Origin: an uncultured Allobaculum sp.
GTDB taxonomy: Bacteria > Bacillota_I > Bacilli_A > Erysipelotrichales > Erysipelotrichaceae
Reading direction: 5' to 3'
Assembly (NCBI GenBank): GCA_910577085.1
Contig: CAJTLE010000049.1
Location: 1-18,865, forward strand
DNA length: 18,865 nt
In this document: piece after piece, positions 8,701 to 16,583 of the stretch
Position numbering within the stretch: the first letter of the stretch is position 1
Layout: every line of letters starts with the position of its first letter
The notes under the pieces: model-generated
The model's database searches: none
What the model saw: only the letters and a program-made list of their open reading frames with translations
What the model was told of the DNA's origin: nothing
Made by a program: the position numbers and the translations under genes

Positions 8701-9670
8701 TACCTTTTAAGGAGTGGGACAGAGATTTTAATGCACGTCCGCCGGCACCAGTGATTGGTTTGGAACGACGGCCGTTATCGATCAGAGCGTCGACAGCTTC
8801 CTGAAGCATACGTTTTTCGTTCTGAACGATGATATTTGGAGTTCCTAAATCCAGCAGTTTTTTCAGACGGTTGTTACGGGTGATAACACGACGATATAAG
8901 TCGTTCAGATCACTGGTCGCAAAACGTCCGCCATCGAGCTGCAGCATTGGGCGCAGATCAGGTGGAATAACTGGGATGTTCTGGAGAATCATCCATTCTG
9001 GTTTGTTATCGGAATGACGGAAAGCATTGATGGTGTCCAGACGCTTGATTAATTTCTTGCGTTTTTCACCCGTTGCCTTTTCAAGCTGTTCCGTAACTTT
9101 GGTATATTCAGCTTCCAGGTCAACATTCTGAAGCAGTTCGAGAACCGCTTCAGCGCCTGTTTTGGCTTTAAAGCCCATTGGGCCATAGATCGCCTGGTTT
9201 TCACGGTATTCCTTTTCAGACAGAATCTGCTTGTAGCTAAGACCACTGTCCATTGGATCGGTAACCACGTAGCTGACGAAGTATACAACTTCTTCGAGCT
9301 GTTTTGGTGTCAGATCCAGCAGCAGCGCCATCCGGCTTGGAATTCCGCGCAGATACCAGATATGGGCGACTGGAGCGGCCAGGTGAATATGACCCATCCG
9401 CTCACGGCGCACGCTGGACTTGGTGATTTCAACACCGCAGCGTTCGCACTTGACGCCATTAAAATGTTTTACTTTTTTATATTTTCCACAGGCACATTCA
9501 TAGTCCTTGGTTGGACCGAAAATGCGTTCGCAGAACAGACCATCCTTTTCTGCTTTCTGGGATCGGTAGTTAATCGTCTCAGGCTTGAGAACTTCTCCAT
9601 AAGACCATTTTTCAATGGCTTCTGGAGAGGCAAGTTTGACCTGAATCGAGGAGAAATTGTTTACTGACAT
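5756..9670 (-). CDS. rpoC: DNA-directed RNA polymerase beta' subunit
   Basis: The catalytic large subunit of RNA polymerase. The metal-binding active-site loop NADFDGDQ is at residues 448-455. The N-terminal zinc site is Cys59, 61, 75 and 78. The second zinc site is Cys853, 929, 936 and 939. The bridge helix lies around residues 816-840 (HGVRKGLTDTALKTAESGYL). The trigger-loop helix IGEPGTQLTMRTFHTGG is at about 964-980. At 1304 residues it is about 100 longer than the Bacillus protein. Part of this is an acidic C-terminal tail (from about 1264), and about 10 extra residues lie in the F-loop (781-792). The ATG at 9668-9670 lies inside the end of rpoB (10-nt overlap), with GGAGG 13 nt upstream, so translation is probably coupled. 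The protein N-terminus (VNNF...LASPEAI) aligns with known starts. Confidence 0.98.
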   Translation of the reverse strand: MSVNNFSSIQVKLASPEAIEKWSYGEVLKPETINYRSQKAEKDGLFCERIFGPTKDYECACGKYKKVKHFNGVKCERCGVEITKSSVRRERMGHIHLAAPVAHIWYLRGIPSRMALLLDLTPKQLEEVVYFVSYVVTDPMDSGLSYKQILSEKEYRENQAIYGPMGFKAKTGAEAVLELLQNVDLEAEYTKVTEQLEKATGEKRKKLIKRLDTINAFRHSDNKPEWMILQNIPVIPPDLRPMLQLDGGRFATSDLNDLYRRVITRNNRLKKLLDLGTPNIIVQNEKRMLQEAVDALIDNGRRSKPITGAGGRALKSLSHSLKGKQGRFRQNLLGKRVDFSGRSVIAVGPDLKMYQCGIPREMAINLFKPFVINEMVNSEIVGNAKQAEKMIEARDERIWPVVEKVIEGYPVLLNRAPTLHRLGIQAFLPKLVEGRAMRLHPLVCTAFNADFDGDQMAIHVPLSEEARAEALVMMLGSHNILGPKDGKPIVTPGQDMVMGNFYLTMEETKQELLDEAERYRQAGVEKEAAAWERYANAEGTVYSDVDEVMLAYKTGQVHLHSRIALPVSGLNKESFAPEHANDYLATTVGKIIFNGMFPSDFPYLNEVSKENFEKTPEKYFIKPGTDVKKFIADLPTVEAVKKKDLGKVIAEVFKRYKVDDVAEILDEIKSLGFKYSTVAGITVALSDIEVAPNKEKHIDEGREKADQLKHLQQKGLLTMEEWERHLNKLWADVKDDIVEELMSNLPRKNPINMMATSGARGNTSNFTQLAGMRGLMARPAKGKSRAGEYVPSIIEVPIYSCFREGLNVSEFFISTHGVRKGLTDTALKTAESGYLTRRLVDVAQDVIIKEDDCGTDKGFWVEDLVDRKTNTVIEPLYDRLVGRYSKQDVVNPETGELIVESDTYMTEDIAKQIVDAGVTGMYIRSPFTCKSTNGVCVKCYGKNMATGKVVEVGEAVGTMAAQSIGEPGTQLTMRTFHTGGVAGGDGGDITQGLPRVEELFEARHPKGVAVIAQISGEIVSIKRIDGTLRQEVEIKNETESVSHKINANQTLRPWVQVGQEIEAGQPLTEGPLDPKELLAVAGVNQVQNYILKEVKKVYQSQGIEISDKHLEVMIRQMMKKVIVTDPGDTDLNTGVQLSLNNITQINRDALLQGKVPATFQPILLGISKSSVETDSFLSAASFQETTKVLTDATIKGKVDHLVGLKENVIIGKLIPAGTGCKGHRAQNDEVRKMAKKLRDRRLARQVETHHDTNFEKFASQAMKEPEEIDPLLPEVVEDHSLLENDSILNDPESFAEALEKADAK

Positions 9671-12600
9671 TCGATCTGTACATCCTCCACTTCTTTACGT
9701 TCTTCTTCAAACTCGTCGTCTTCAGTCTGTTCGTCTTCTGTGTCATCACCTTCGAATGTTGTTCCCGATAAGGCTTCCGCAACAACCGATGGGTCCAGAT
9801 CATTTTCAAGAGGTGGCTCACAGGCTTCTTCTTCGCCTTCCGGAACTTCTCTGGCTTCAACAGTAATGATGGAATCGTCGTCGTGTTCAACGGCGTTGTC
9901 ATTCTTGTTGGAAGAGTTCAGAGAAACAACGTTGTTATTGTCATCGAGCAGTGTGACATCAATAGCCAGACCCTGAAGTTCGTTGATCAGTACGCGGAAG
10001 GATTCTGGAACACCTGGTTCTGGAATATCTTTACCTTTCGTGATCGCTTCATAGGTTTCAATACGGCCCTGAATATCGTCAGACTTGATGGTCAGGATTT
10101 CCTGCAGAGTATGGCTGGCACCATAAGCTTCCAGTGCCCAGACTTCCATTTCACCAAAACGCTGACCACCATTCTGTGCTTTACCACCTAATGGCTGCTG
10201 AGTAATTGTGGAATATGGTCCAGTTGCACGGGCATGCAGTTTATCGTCAACCATGTGCGCGAGTTTGATCATATACATGACACCAACGGAAATTCGTTCA
10301 TCGAATGGCAGACCAGTCTGGCCATCGTAAAGAACCTGTTTACCATCGGATGTCATCTGTGCTTCTTTCATGACATCAGCCAGATCTTCGTTGGACAGAC
10401 CATCGAATACAGGTGTCGCGAATTTCTGGTTCAGTTTTTTGGCTGCATAGCCGAGGTGGATTTCCAGGATCTGTCCAATGTTCATACGGGAAGGTACACC
10501 GAATGGGTTCAGGATGATATCGATTGGGGTACCATCGGACATGAATGGCATATCTTCGATTGGCATGATCTTGGAGATGACACCTTTGTTACCATGACGG
10601 CCGGACATCTTATCACCTTCAGAAATCTTACGTTTCTGAGCGATGTAGACTTTGACACGAGTGTTGACTCCAGGCGGCAGATCGGATCCATCACCGCGTT
10701 TGAAGACTTTGGTGCTGTGAACAATACCAGCGCCGCCATGTGGGACTTTCAAAGAGTTGTCGCGGACTTCTCTGGATTTTTCACCAAAGATCGCGAGCAG
10801 CAGTTTTTCTTCAGGAGAAACTTCGGACTGGCCTTTTGGAGTGACCTTACCAACCAGAATATCTCCTTCGTGTACTTCAGAACCTTTGAGAATGACACCA
10901 TTCTCATCAAGTTTCTTCAGTGTATTTTCGGATACGTTTGGAATATCACGGGTGATTTCTTCCGGTCCAAGCTTTGTATCACGGCAGTCGATGTCGTATT
11001 CCTCAAGGTGAATAGAAGTATAAACGTCATCGCTGACCATACGTTCAGACATGATGATGGCATCCTCATAGTTGTAGCCATACCAGGTCATGTAGGCGAT
11101 GGTAACGTTCTGACCTAAAGCCAGTTCGCCGTTTTCCATGGATGGTCCATCGGCCAGGATATCGCCGGCTTCAACTTCTTCGCCAACTTTAACGATTGGT
11201 TTCTGGTTGATGCAGGTCGATGCGTTGGAACGGGAGAACTTACGAAGCATGTAGGTGTGTTCCTTGCCGGATTTGTCGGTGTTGACAATCCGTAAGGAGT
11301 CTACATAGGTAATGGTTCCGTCTTCTTTTGCGACGATACCAACACCGGAGTCTTTGGCAATCTTGTACTCAATACCGGTGCCGACATATGGGGAATGTGG
11401 CTGGAGCAGTGGTACGGCCTGACGCTGCATGTTGGCACCCATCAGGGCACGGGATGCGTCATCGTTTTCCAGGAATGGAACGCAGGCAGTCGCAACCGAA
11501 ACGATCTGTTTCGGGCTGACGTCGGCCAGTTCGACTTCGGCTTTGTCGGCGATGATTGTATCGCCATTTTTACGGGCAACGACACGATCGTGGATCAGAC
11601 GACCATCACGAACTTCGTTGGCCTGTGCAATAACGTAGTCGGCTTCTTCATCCGCAGACAGGTAAACCGCCTTTTCGGATACAGTGCCATCTTTATTGAC
11701 AATTCGATATGGAGTCTGGATGAATCCATATTCGTTGATTTTTGCATAAGTTGTCAGGTTGGAAATCAGACCAATGTTTGGACCTTCAGGGGTCTCGATT
11801 GGGCAGATTCGACCATAGTGAGAGGAGTGAACGTCTCGAACTTCGAATCCGGCACGGTCACGAGTCAGACCACCTGGACCTAAAGCGGAAATACGACGCT
11901 TATTGGTCAGCTCAGCCAGTGGGTTCTGCTGGTCCATGAACTGAGACAGCTGAGAAGAAGAGAAGAACTCTTTAATGGCTGCAGTTAATGGACGAACGTT
12001 GGTGAGTTTTTTCGGGTTGATGTTCTCCACTTCCTGGATGGACATTCTTTCCTTAACAACACGTTCCATACGGCTTAAACCAATACGGAACTGGTTCTGG
12101 ATCAGTTCACCGACGGAACGGATACGACGGTTGCCCAGCATATCGATATCATCGGTTTCACCAATGCCTTCCATAACATTCAGATCATAGGCAAAGAATG
12201 CATAAATATCTGGAATTGTCACGGTATGCATATTGGCAAATGGGTCATTTCCGGTAATATGTACCAGCTGACCATTTTTGTCTTCGACATCGATTTCCTG
12301 AACAGCAGCACCGATTAACCATGCAGTAACATCTTCGTTCTGCATGCGGCCTTTGAGATCAAAGACAGCGGCGTCATCCAGTTTTTCCGGAGTTACACCA
12401 ATGGTGTAGCGGCCGGCAATTGGTTCGAGATCGGAGTTCACCAGATCACGTCCTTCTTTATCAGTCAGACGGCCTAAGGTGAGCAGACGCTGACCATAGT
12501 TGAGGACGGCGTCAACGTTTTCGTCTGTTAATGTGACAGGTTTTGCCACCAGACCGGCGTAAATTTTGACAGGTTTGTCGAATTTTACGATCTGTTCTAC

Positions 12601-13896
12601 ATCCTGAGGAGTAAGAACCTGACCCTGTTCAAGCAGAACACCATCGAGTGTGACATCTTCAGCCAGGACACGACCAATCAGACCTGTTTTATAAGAGGCA
12701 GGAATGGTTACGATATCTGCTTCGAGGAATTCTGGTTTGAAAGGATATGGATTCATGTAAAGACCTTTGGCGAGTTCATCACGCAGAGCGTTGCGTTCGT
12801 CACGGGTTACATGAGTTCCTTTTGGCATGAATACTTCGCCATCCACGCCAATAATGTCGTGGGCAAGAGTTGTATTCATAGTACGGGCTACAGCATTGAG
12901 CTTTTTGCCCAGTTTATAACGGCCGGCTTTGGTCAGATCATAACGGCGCGGGTCAAAGAATTTGGCCTGCATAAGAGTGATGGATCCATCCAGAGTCGGG
13001 ATTTCATCAGAGCGCTGGTTTTCATAGAAAGAAAGCAGGGCTTCTTCTGTTGTTTTGACTTTATCAGCAAGCAGTGTGTTTTCGATTTCTTCAGATTTTC
13101 CAAAGAAGCCGTTGAATAACATGAGGTACTGGTTCATGTATTCGCGGTTGCCCTCATCGACAGCCACATCTTTTGCTTCCTTGCCAATGGCTTTCAGGAA
13201 AGTATCCAGAGGCTTGGTATCAAAAGCGTCTTCTCCTTTTTCCAAAGAGAAGCTCATACCTAAGGCTTTAAAGAAAATTGAGGACAGGATCTTACGGCGA
13301 CGGTCAATGGAAACATTGATGGCGCGGCCGTTTGTGTTCTTTTTCTGTTCGGTCATGAACTCAAGCCATGTACCACGGCTAGGAATCAGTTCACAACTGT
13401 AATTCTGACGGCCAGTCTTGTTATCATAAGATTCCGCGAAATACGCGCCAGGAGAACGAACAATCTGAGAAACGATGACACGCTCAGCACCATTGATGAT
13501 GAATGTACCAGTTTCCGTCATCTGGGGAAATTCACCAAGATAGACTCTGTCTGCTTTGGTGATTACTTCGCCATTTTCGTTGACCACTTCAAGTTCCATG
13601 TCAACTTCAAGAGAAGCAGCGTAGTTGCACTCTTTCTCCATGGCTTCCTGCGGAGTACATTTTGGTTTAGCAAAATGGAATCCTTTGTAGTTCAGTTTGA
13701 TATTCTTGTTGAAACTTTCAATCGGGAAGATTTCATTGAAAACTTCTTCAATTCCCTGCTTGGTAAACCAGTCGTAGGAATTCGTCTGAATTTCGACCAG
13801 ATTTGGAAGCTCCAGCTTTCCGGAGACTTTTGAATAGTCCCGTCTAAATGCTTTTTTTCCTTCCGGAACGATTTGGTATGGTTTATTGCCTTCCAT
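9661..13896 (-). CDS. rpoB: DNA-directed RNA polymerase beta subunit
   Basis: The second large subunit of RNA polymerase; it forms the other side of the active-site cleft and holds the rifampicin pocket. Recognisable blocks are the rifampicin cluster (about 645-675, SSSQLSQFMDQQNPLAEL then TNKRRISALGPGG), GYNYEDAIIMSERMV (about 940-954), EGDKMSGRHGNKGVIS (about 1093-1108), and the C-terminal QPLGGKAQNGGQRFGEMEVW clamp region. The 1411-residue length exceeds Bacillus RpoB (about 1190). The extra sequence is an enlarged external-1 region (about 334-558) and an acidic tail (1318-1411). I chose ATG 13896, preceded by AAAGGA 8-9 nt upstream. An open frame reaches 13986, but those 30 residues look unlike any RpoB N-terminus. 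Asn665 replaces the usual His at E. coli position 526. No promoter was assigned with confidence. Confidence 0.98.
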   Translation of the reverse strand: MEGNKPYQIVPEGKKAFRRDYSKVSGKLELPNLVEIQTNSYDWFTKQGIEEVFNEIFPIESFNKNIKLNYKGFHFAKPKCTPQEAMEKECNYAASLEVDMELEVVNENGEVITKADRVYLGEFPQMTETGTFIINGAERVIVSQIVRSPGAYFAESYDNKTGRQNYSCELIPSRGTWLEFMTEQKKNTNGRAINVSIDRRRKILSSIFFKALGMSFSLEKGEDAFDTKPLDTFLKAIGKEAKDVAVDEGNREYMNQYLMLFNGFFGKSEEIENTLLADKVKTTEEALLSFYENQRSDEIPTLDGSITLMQAKFFDPRRYDLTKAGRYKLGKKLNAVARTMNTTLAHDIIGVDGEVFMPKGTHVTRDERNALRDELAKGLYMNPYPFKPEFLEADIVTIPASYKTGLIGRVLAEDVTLDGVLLEQGQVLTPQDVEQIVKFDKPVKIYAGLVAKPVTLTDENVDAVLNYGQRLLTLGRLTDKEGRDLVNSDLEPIAGRYTIGVTPEKLDDAAVFDLKGRMQNEDVTAWLIGAAVQEIDVEDKNGQLVHITGNDPFANMHTVTIPDIYAFFAYDLNVMEGIGETDDIDMLGNRRIRSVGELIQNQFRIGLSRMERVVKERMSIQEVENINPKKLTNVRPLTAAIKEFFSSSQLSQFMDQQNPLAELTNKRRISALGPGGLTRDRAGFEVRDVHSSHYGRICPIETPEGPNIGLISNLTTYAKINEYGFIQTPYRIVNKDGTVSEKAVYLSADEEADYVIAQANEVRDGRLIHDRVVARKNGDTIIADKAEVELADVSPKQIVSVATACVPFLENDDASRALMGANMQRQAVPLLQPHSPYVGTGIEYKIAKDSGVGIVAKEDGTITYVDSLRIVNTDKSGKEHTYMLRKFSRSNASTCINQKPIVKVGEEVEAGDILADGPSMENGELALGQNVTIAYMTWYGYNYEDAIIMSERMVSDDVYTSIHLEEYDIDCRDTKLGPEEITRDIPNVSENTLKKLDENGVILKGSEVHEGDILVGKVTPKGQSEVSPEEKLLLAIFGEKSREVRDNSLKVPHGGAGIVHSTKVFKRGDGSDLPPGVNTRVKVYIAQKRKISEGDKMSGRHGNKGVISKIMPIEDMPFMSDGTPIDIILNPFGVPSRMNIGQILEIHLGYAAKKLNQKFATPVFDGLSNEDLADVMKEAQMTSDGKQVLYDGQTGLPFDERISVGVMYMIKLAHMVDDKLHARATGPYSTITQQPLGGKAQNGGQRFGEMEVWALEAYGASHTLQEILTIKSDDIQGRIETYEAITKGKDIPEPGVPESFRVLINELQGLAIDVTLLDDNNNVVSLNSSNKNDNAVEHDDDSIITVEAREVPEGEEEACEPPLENDLDPSVVAEALSGTTFEGDDTEDEQTEDDEFEEERKEVEDVQIECQ

Positions 13897-14070
13897 GCGC
13901 ACGATCCTTTCTTCAGTATTGAACAACAGCCAGTTTTCGGCTATTATGCAATTTACTAGTGTATGATGGTCCTTACTCTTTTGCAAATGAGATTCTCTGC
14001 AACCCCTTCAATTTATGGGTATTTTATACATTTTTTGGACCTTTTCAGATTTTGAGTTAAAATACAAGTC

Positions 14071-14099
14071 TTGACTTACATCCTGAAAAGACGTATACA
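14071..14099 (+). promoter_or_regulatory. Candidate sigma-A promoter facing away from rpoB
   Basis: TTGACT (14071-14076) and TATACA (14094-14099) are separated by exactly 17 nt, each matching the consensus at 5 of 6 positions. The predicted start is near 14106. No recognisable plus-strand gene follows, but a plus-strand terminator lies about 500 nt downstream. Confidence 0.45.
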
Positions 14100-14550
14100 G
14101 CTCTTTTCCGGTCTTCACACGCATCCTTTCTGTATGCGGGCTTTTACATCTCGATATCATTTTCAACTTTTAAACCCTCATTGTGCCTTTCATCTGCCTG
14201 AAAGATCACTTTTCAGGGCGAATCTGTTCAATTTCTTCGGCGGGGGATCCGAAGAGGAAAGAACAGAGTACAACCTTTCGATGTCTTTGTCACTTTTTCA
14301 ACTTCAACGCCCAGCCTGATCAACCGATTCTTCCATTCAGTTTGTGCCTCTTCGTTCAAAAAGCCATCTGATTTGCCCTGCAGCTCATACTCTTTTTTTG
14401 TGGAAATTGCAACCACAATTGCCTTTTGAAAATTATCCCCTGTTTTCTGGCTTTCCTGTCTGAAACAAGACTGTTCTAAGCTCTGCTTATAAAAGATGGA
14501 CAAACGAACATTGTTTTTTGTAAAAAAGAGAGACAGAATGAGGAGGAAGG

Positions 14551-14619
14551 ATGTATTTGCGGGATACATTTAGAGAGGTCCTGCTTCAGTGGACGATTCA
14601 AGGGGGTTGTTTGCTTTAA
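14551..14619 (+). CDS. Possible 22-codon small ORF before a terminator
   Basis: ATG at 14551 follows AGGAGGAAGG directly (AGGAGG at 14541-14546). The frame encodes MYLRDTFREVLLQWTIQGGC followed by LL and stops inside the terminator stem at 14600-14635. The ribosome binding site is very strong, though its spacing is short. The peptide is mildly amphipathic and resembles no family I know. It could be a small protein, a leader peptide or chance. Confidence 0.22.
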   Translation: MYLRDTFREVLLQWTIQGGCLL

Positions 14620-14635
14620 GCAAACAGCCCCTTTT
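14600..14635 (+). terminator. Plus-strand rho-independent terminator without an assigned gene
   Basis: GGGGTTGTTTGC pairs with GCAAACAGCCCC (one G-T pair) around a short loop, followed by TTTT. The reverse direction has only a weak T-run, so termination of plus-strand transcription is favoured. Confidence 0.7.
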
Positions 14636-14770
14636 GAGCGTCAAGAAGAATAGATACCAGACTATACTATGCAAGATCGATGCAGATTCCTTTAAATATT
14701 TTCGTAGAATCGATTATCGGATTCGTGTGACAACATGGAACCTCCCCTCTTTTCCAAAATCTGAACCTGA

Positions 14771-14802
14771 AAAAGCCTGTCTGCAGCTGCCGACAGGCTT
14801 TT
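14771..14802 (-). terminator. Terminator of the trkA-trkH operon
   Basis: AAAAGCCTGTC (14771-14781) pairs with GACAGGCTTTT (14792-14802), with further pairing possible inside the GCAGCTGC loop. On the minus strand it ends in GGCTTTTTC, about 120 nt after the trkH stop. The symmetry makes it potentially bidirectional. Confidence 0.8.
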
Positions 14803-14924
14803 GATTCTCTGTTTTCAATTTGAAAGATTTGCCAGACCAGTACCGGTATGGTTTCCACCAGAAATATCTTTTGCCAGTTTCTGATTCAGCGGAGCAGTGC
14901 TCAAAGCTGTAAGAAGGAGAGTGG

Positions 14925-16583
14925 TTATCCGGCAATCCGACGGCTTCGTCTTCGGGCTGCCACTTCCGGATCGTCTTCTTCTTCCGGGATGCGCACATGT
15001 CGGGCAACAGGGGGCGGAGTTCCTGTTGAATCCGAAGAATTCTGTTGTTCGCCTGCCCAGGGTGCATCCGGTTCTTCTTTTCTGGCAGGGGAATGTTCCC
15101 ATTCTTCTTTTCGCTCACTCAGATCCCGTTTGGTAATGCGATGCGTTCCCTGCCACATCGCCGGCACAAGCAGCAAAATAATCGGCAGCAGTTCCAGACG
15201 ACCCGCCAGCATGGCAAAGGACAAAGCCAGTTTGGCCACATTCGAAAATCCTGCAAACGTAGACATTGGACCCACATCGCCAAGACCCGGGCCAATATTG
15301 TTGATGGTGGCAGCCACCGCCGAAAAGTTTGTCACCAGATCCTTACCATCAATCGTGACAACCAGAAGGACACTGACAAACACGATCAGGTAAATAGCCA
15401 GAAAAACATTGATAGCCCGAACGGTTTCATGCGCAATCGGTTTGCCATCCATATGGACTTTTTCCACGAGTCCTGGATGAAGCAGATTGCGAAACTCTTT
15501 TTTGATGCCTTTGACCATGACATTAAAACGACTGACCTTGATTCCACCCCCGGTGGAACCGGCGCACGCCCCGATAAACATAATGATGATCAGTAAAGTC
15601 CTTGCCAGCGGCGTCCACAAATTGAAATCAACCGTCGCATAGCCCGTGGTCGTAATCAAAGACGAGACAGTGAAGAAAACATGGTGAATCGCCTGCCACA
15701 AATCTGGAAAACGATCCCGGACAGATAAGACAATGACAAAGGTCACCACCAGGATGATGCCAATATAAGTCAGGACTTCTTCCATGTGGAACGCCTGTTT
15801 CCATTTGCGGCGCAGCATCAGGAAATAGAAGGAGAAGTTGATTCCAAACAGCATCATAAAGATCGCAATGATTCCCTGCTGGAGCATGGTATAGTCATCA
15901 AACCCGTTAGGCCGGACCGCAAATCCGCCCGTACCGGCAGTGCCCATGGTCAGACAAAGCGTATCAAACAGCGGCATCCCGGCCAAAAGCAGAAAAACAA
16001 TCTGAATCAGTGTCAGGCCGATATACATCATATACAAGGTCTTGGCGGTATCTTTGACTTTTGGAACCAGTTTGGACACATCCGGTCCTGGGGATTCGGC
16101 AATCATCAGGTTCATGAACTTGGCAGAGGTACTTGGCAGCAGAGCCAACAAAAACACCAGAACCCCCATCCCCCCGATCCAATGCGTAAAAGAACGCCAG
16201 AATAAGGATCCATGGCTGATCGTGGAAAGATCCGGAATGATGGTACTGCCAGTTGTCGTAAACCCGGAGACCGTTTCGAAAAAGGCATCGATCGGATTGG
16301 AAATCTCACCAGCCAGAATGAAGGGCAGACTGCCAAGAATCGACATCAGAATCCATGCCAGTCCCGTCGCGGCCATCCCTTCACGCGCTCGAAAGCGGCC
16401 CATCGATTTTCGGCCCCAGGTCAGCAGCAAGCCAAGTCCCAGGCAAAGCAGGGCAACCAGAAAGTAAATCAGCGCCACATTATATTCCTGATAGCAGATC
16501 GCACAGATCATCGGAAGCAGCAAGAAGGCCGCTTCGGCTTTGCACACCTGACCGAGCACATACAGAACGGCTCTTAGATTCAT
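14925..16583 (-). CDS. trkH: Potassium uptake channel subunit, TrkH/KtrB family
   Basis: The membrane pore-forming subunit for potassium uptake, gated by the RCK protein encoded just upstream. The four pore-loop selectivity filters of the superfamily are visible: TTTGST (from 109), TAGTGGF (from 215), TTTGYAT (from 311) and NNIGPGLG (about 428-435). The glycine-rich AGSTGGGIKVSRF segment (341-353) corresponds to the gating loop after the third repeat. The membrane part ends near residue 480. A hydrophilic tail of about 70 residues follows, rich in Glu, Pro and Arg and ending in RRRSRR; usual TrkH proteins lack it. The ATG overlaps the trkA stop (ATGA), and AAAGGTG lies 6 nt upstream. TrkH is preferred to KtrB because the partner has two RCK units, but the two are hard to separate by eye. 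Confidence 0.93.
   Translation of the reverse strand: MNLRAVLYVLGQVCKAEAAFLLLPMICAICYQEYNVALIYFLVALLCLGLGLLLTWGRKSMGRFRAREGMAATGLAWILMSILGSLPFILAGEISNPIDAFFETVSGFTTTGSTIIPDLSTISHGSLFWRSFTHWIGGMGVLVFLLALLPSTSAKFMNLMIAESPGPDVSKLVPKVKDTAKTLYMMYIGLTLIQIVFLLLAGMPLFDTLCLTMGTAGTGGFAVRPNGFDDYTMLQQGIIAIFMMLFGINFSFYFLMLRRKWKQAFHMEEVLTYIGIILVVTFVIVLSVRDRFPDLWQAIHHVFFTVSSLITTTGYATVDFNLWTPLARTLLIIIMFIGACAGSTGGGIKVSRFNVMVKGIKKEFRNLLHPGLVEKVHMDGKPIAHETVRAINVFLAIYLIVFVSVLLVVTIDGKDLVTNFSAVAATINNIGPGLGDVGPMSTFAGFSNVAKLALSFAMLAGRLELLPIILLLVPAMWQGTHRITKRDLSERKEEWEHSPARKEEPDAPWAGEQQNSSDSTGTPPPVARHVRIPEEEDDPEVAARRRSRRIAG

Larger units (their letters stand above)
13897..14770. other. 870-bp region without a confident gene, between rpoB and trkH
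   Basis: In most Bacillota rplJ-rplL, and often a methyltransferase gene, precede rpoB; none is here. The stretch contains the rpoB leader (minus strand), a promoter-like pair on the plus strand (14071-14099), a plus-strand terminator (14600-14635) and several local hairpins. These are CCTGAAA/TTTCAGG at 14198-14218, TCTTCGG/CCGAAGA at about 14234-14255 and TTGTGG/CCACAA at 14399-14419. There is also an unassigned minus-strand open frame of 113 codons (14228-14569). That frame gives a hydrophilic C-terminal half (for example KKEYELQGKSDGFLNEE) but matches nothing I recognise and has only a weak ribosome binding site. Confidence 0.5.

Noticed and set aside
10234..11118. 294-codon open frame on the plus strand
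   Set aside because: Antisense to the most conserved part of rpoB; a shadow frame.
13897..13986. Extended rpoB start 30 codons upstream
   Set aside because: The added residues have no RpoB similarity, and AAAGGA sits correctly before the ATG at 13896.
14106..14600. tmRNA, RNase P RNA, 6S RNA or SRP RNA in the orphan unit
   Set aside because: A short GAGGAAAG at about 14255 recalls RNase P, but the adjoining conserved bases and the other core blocks are absent; no CCA-ended tRNA-like part was found.
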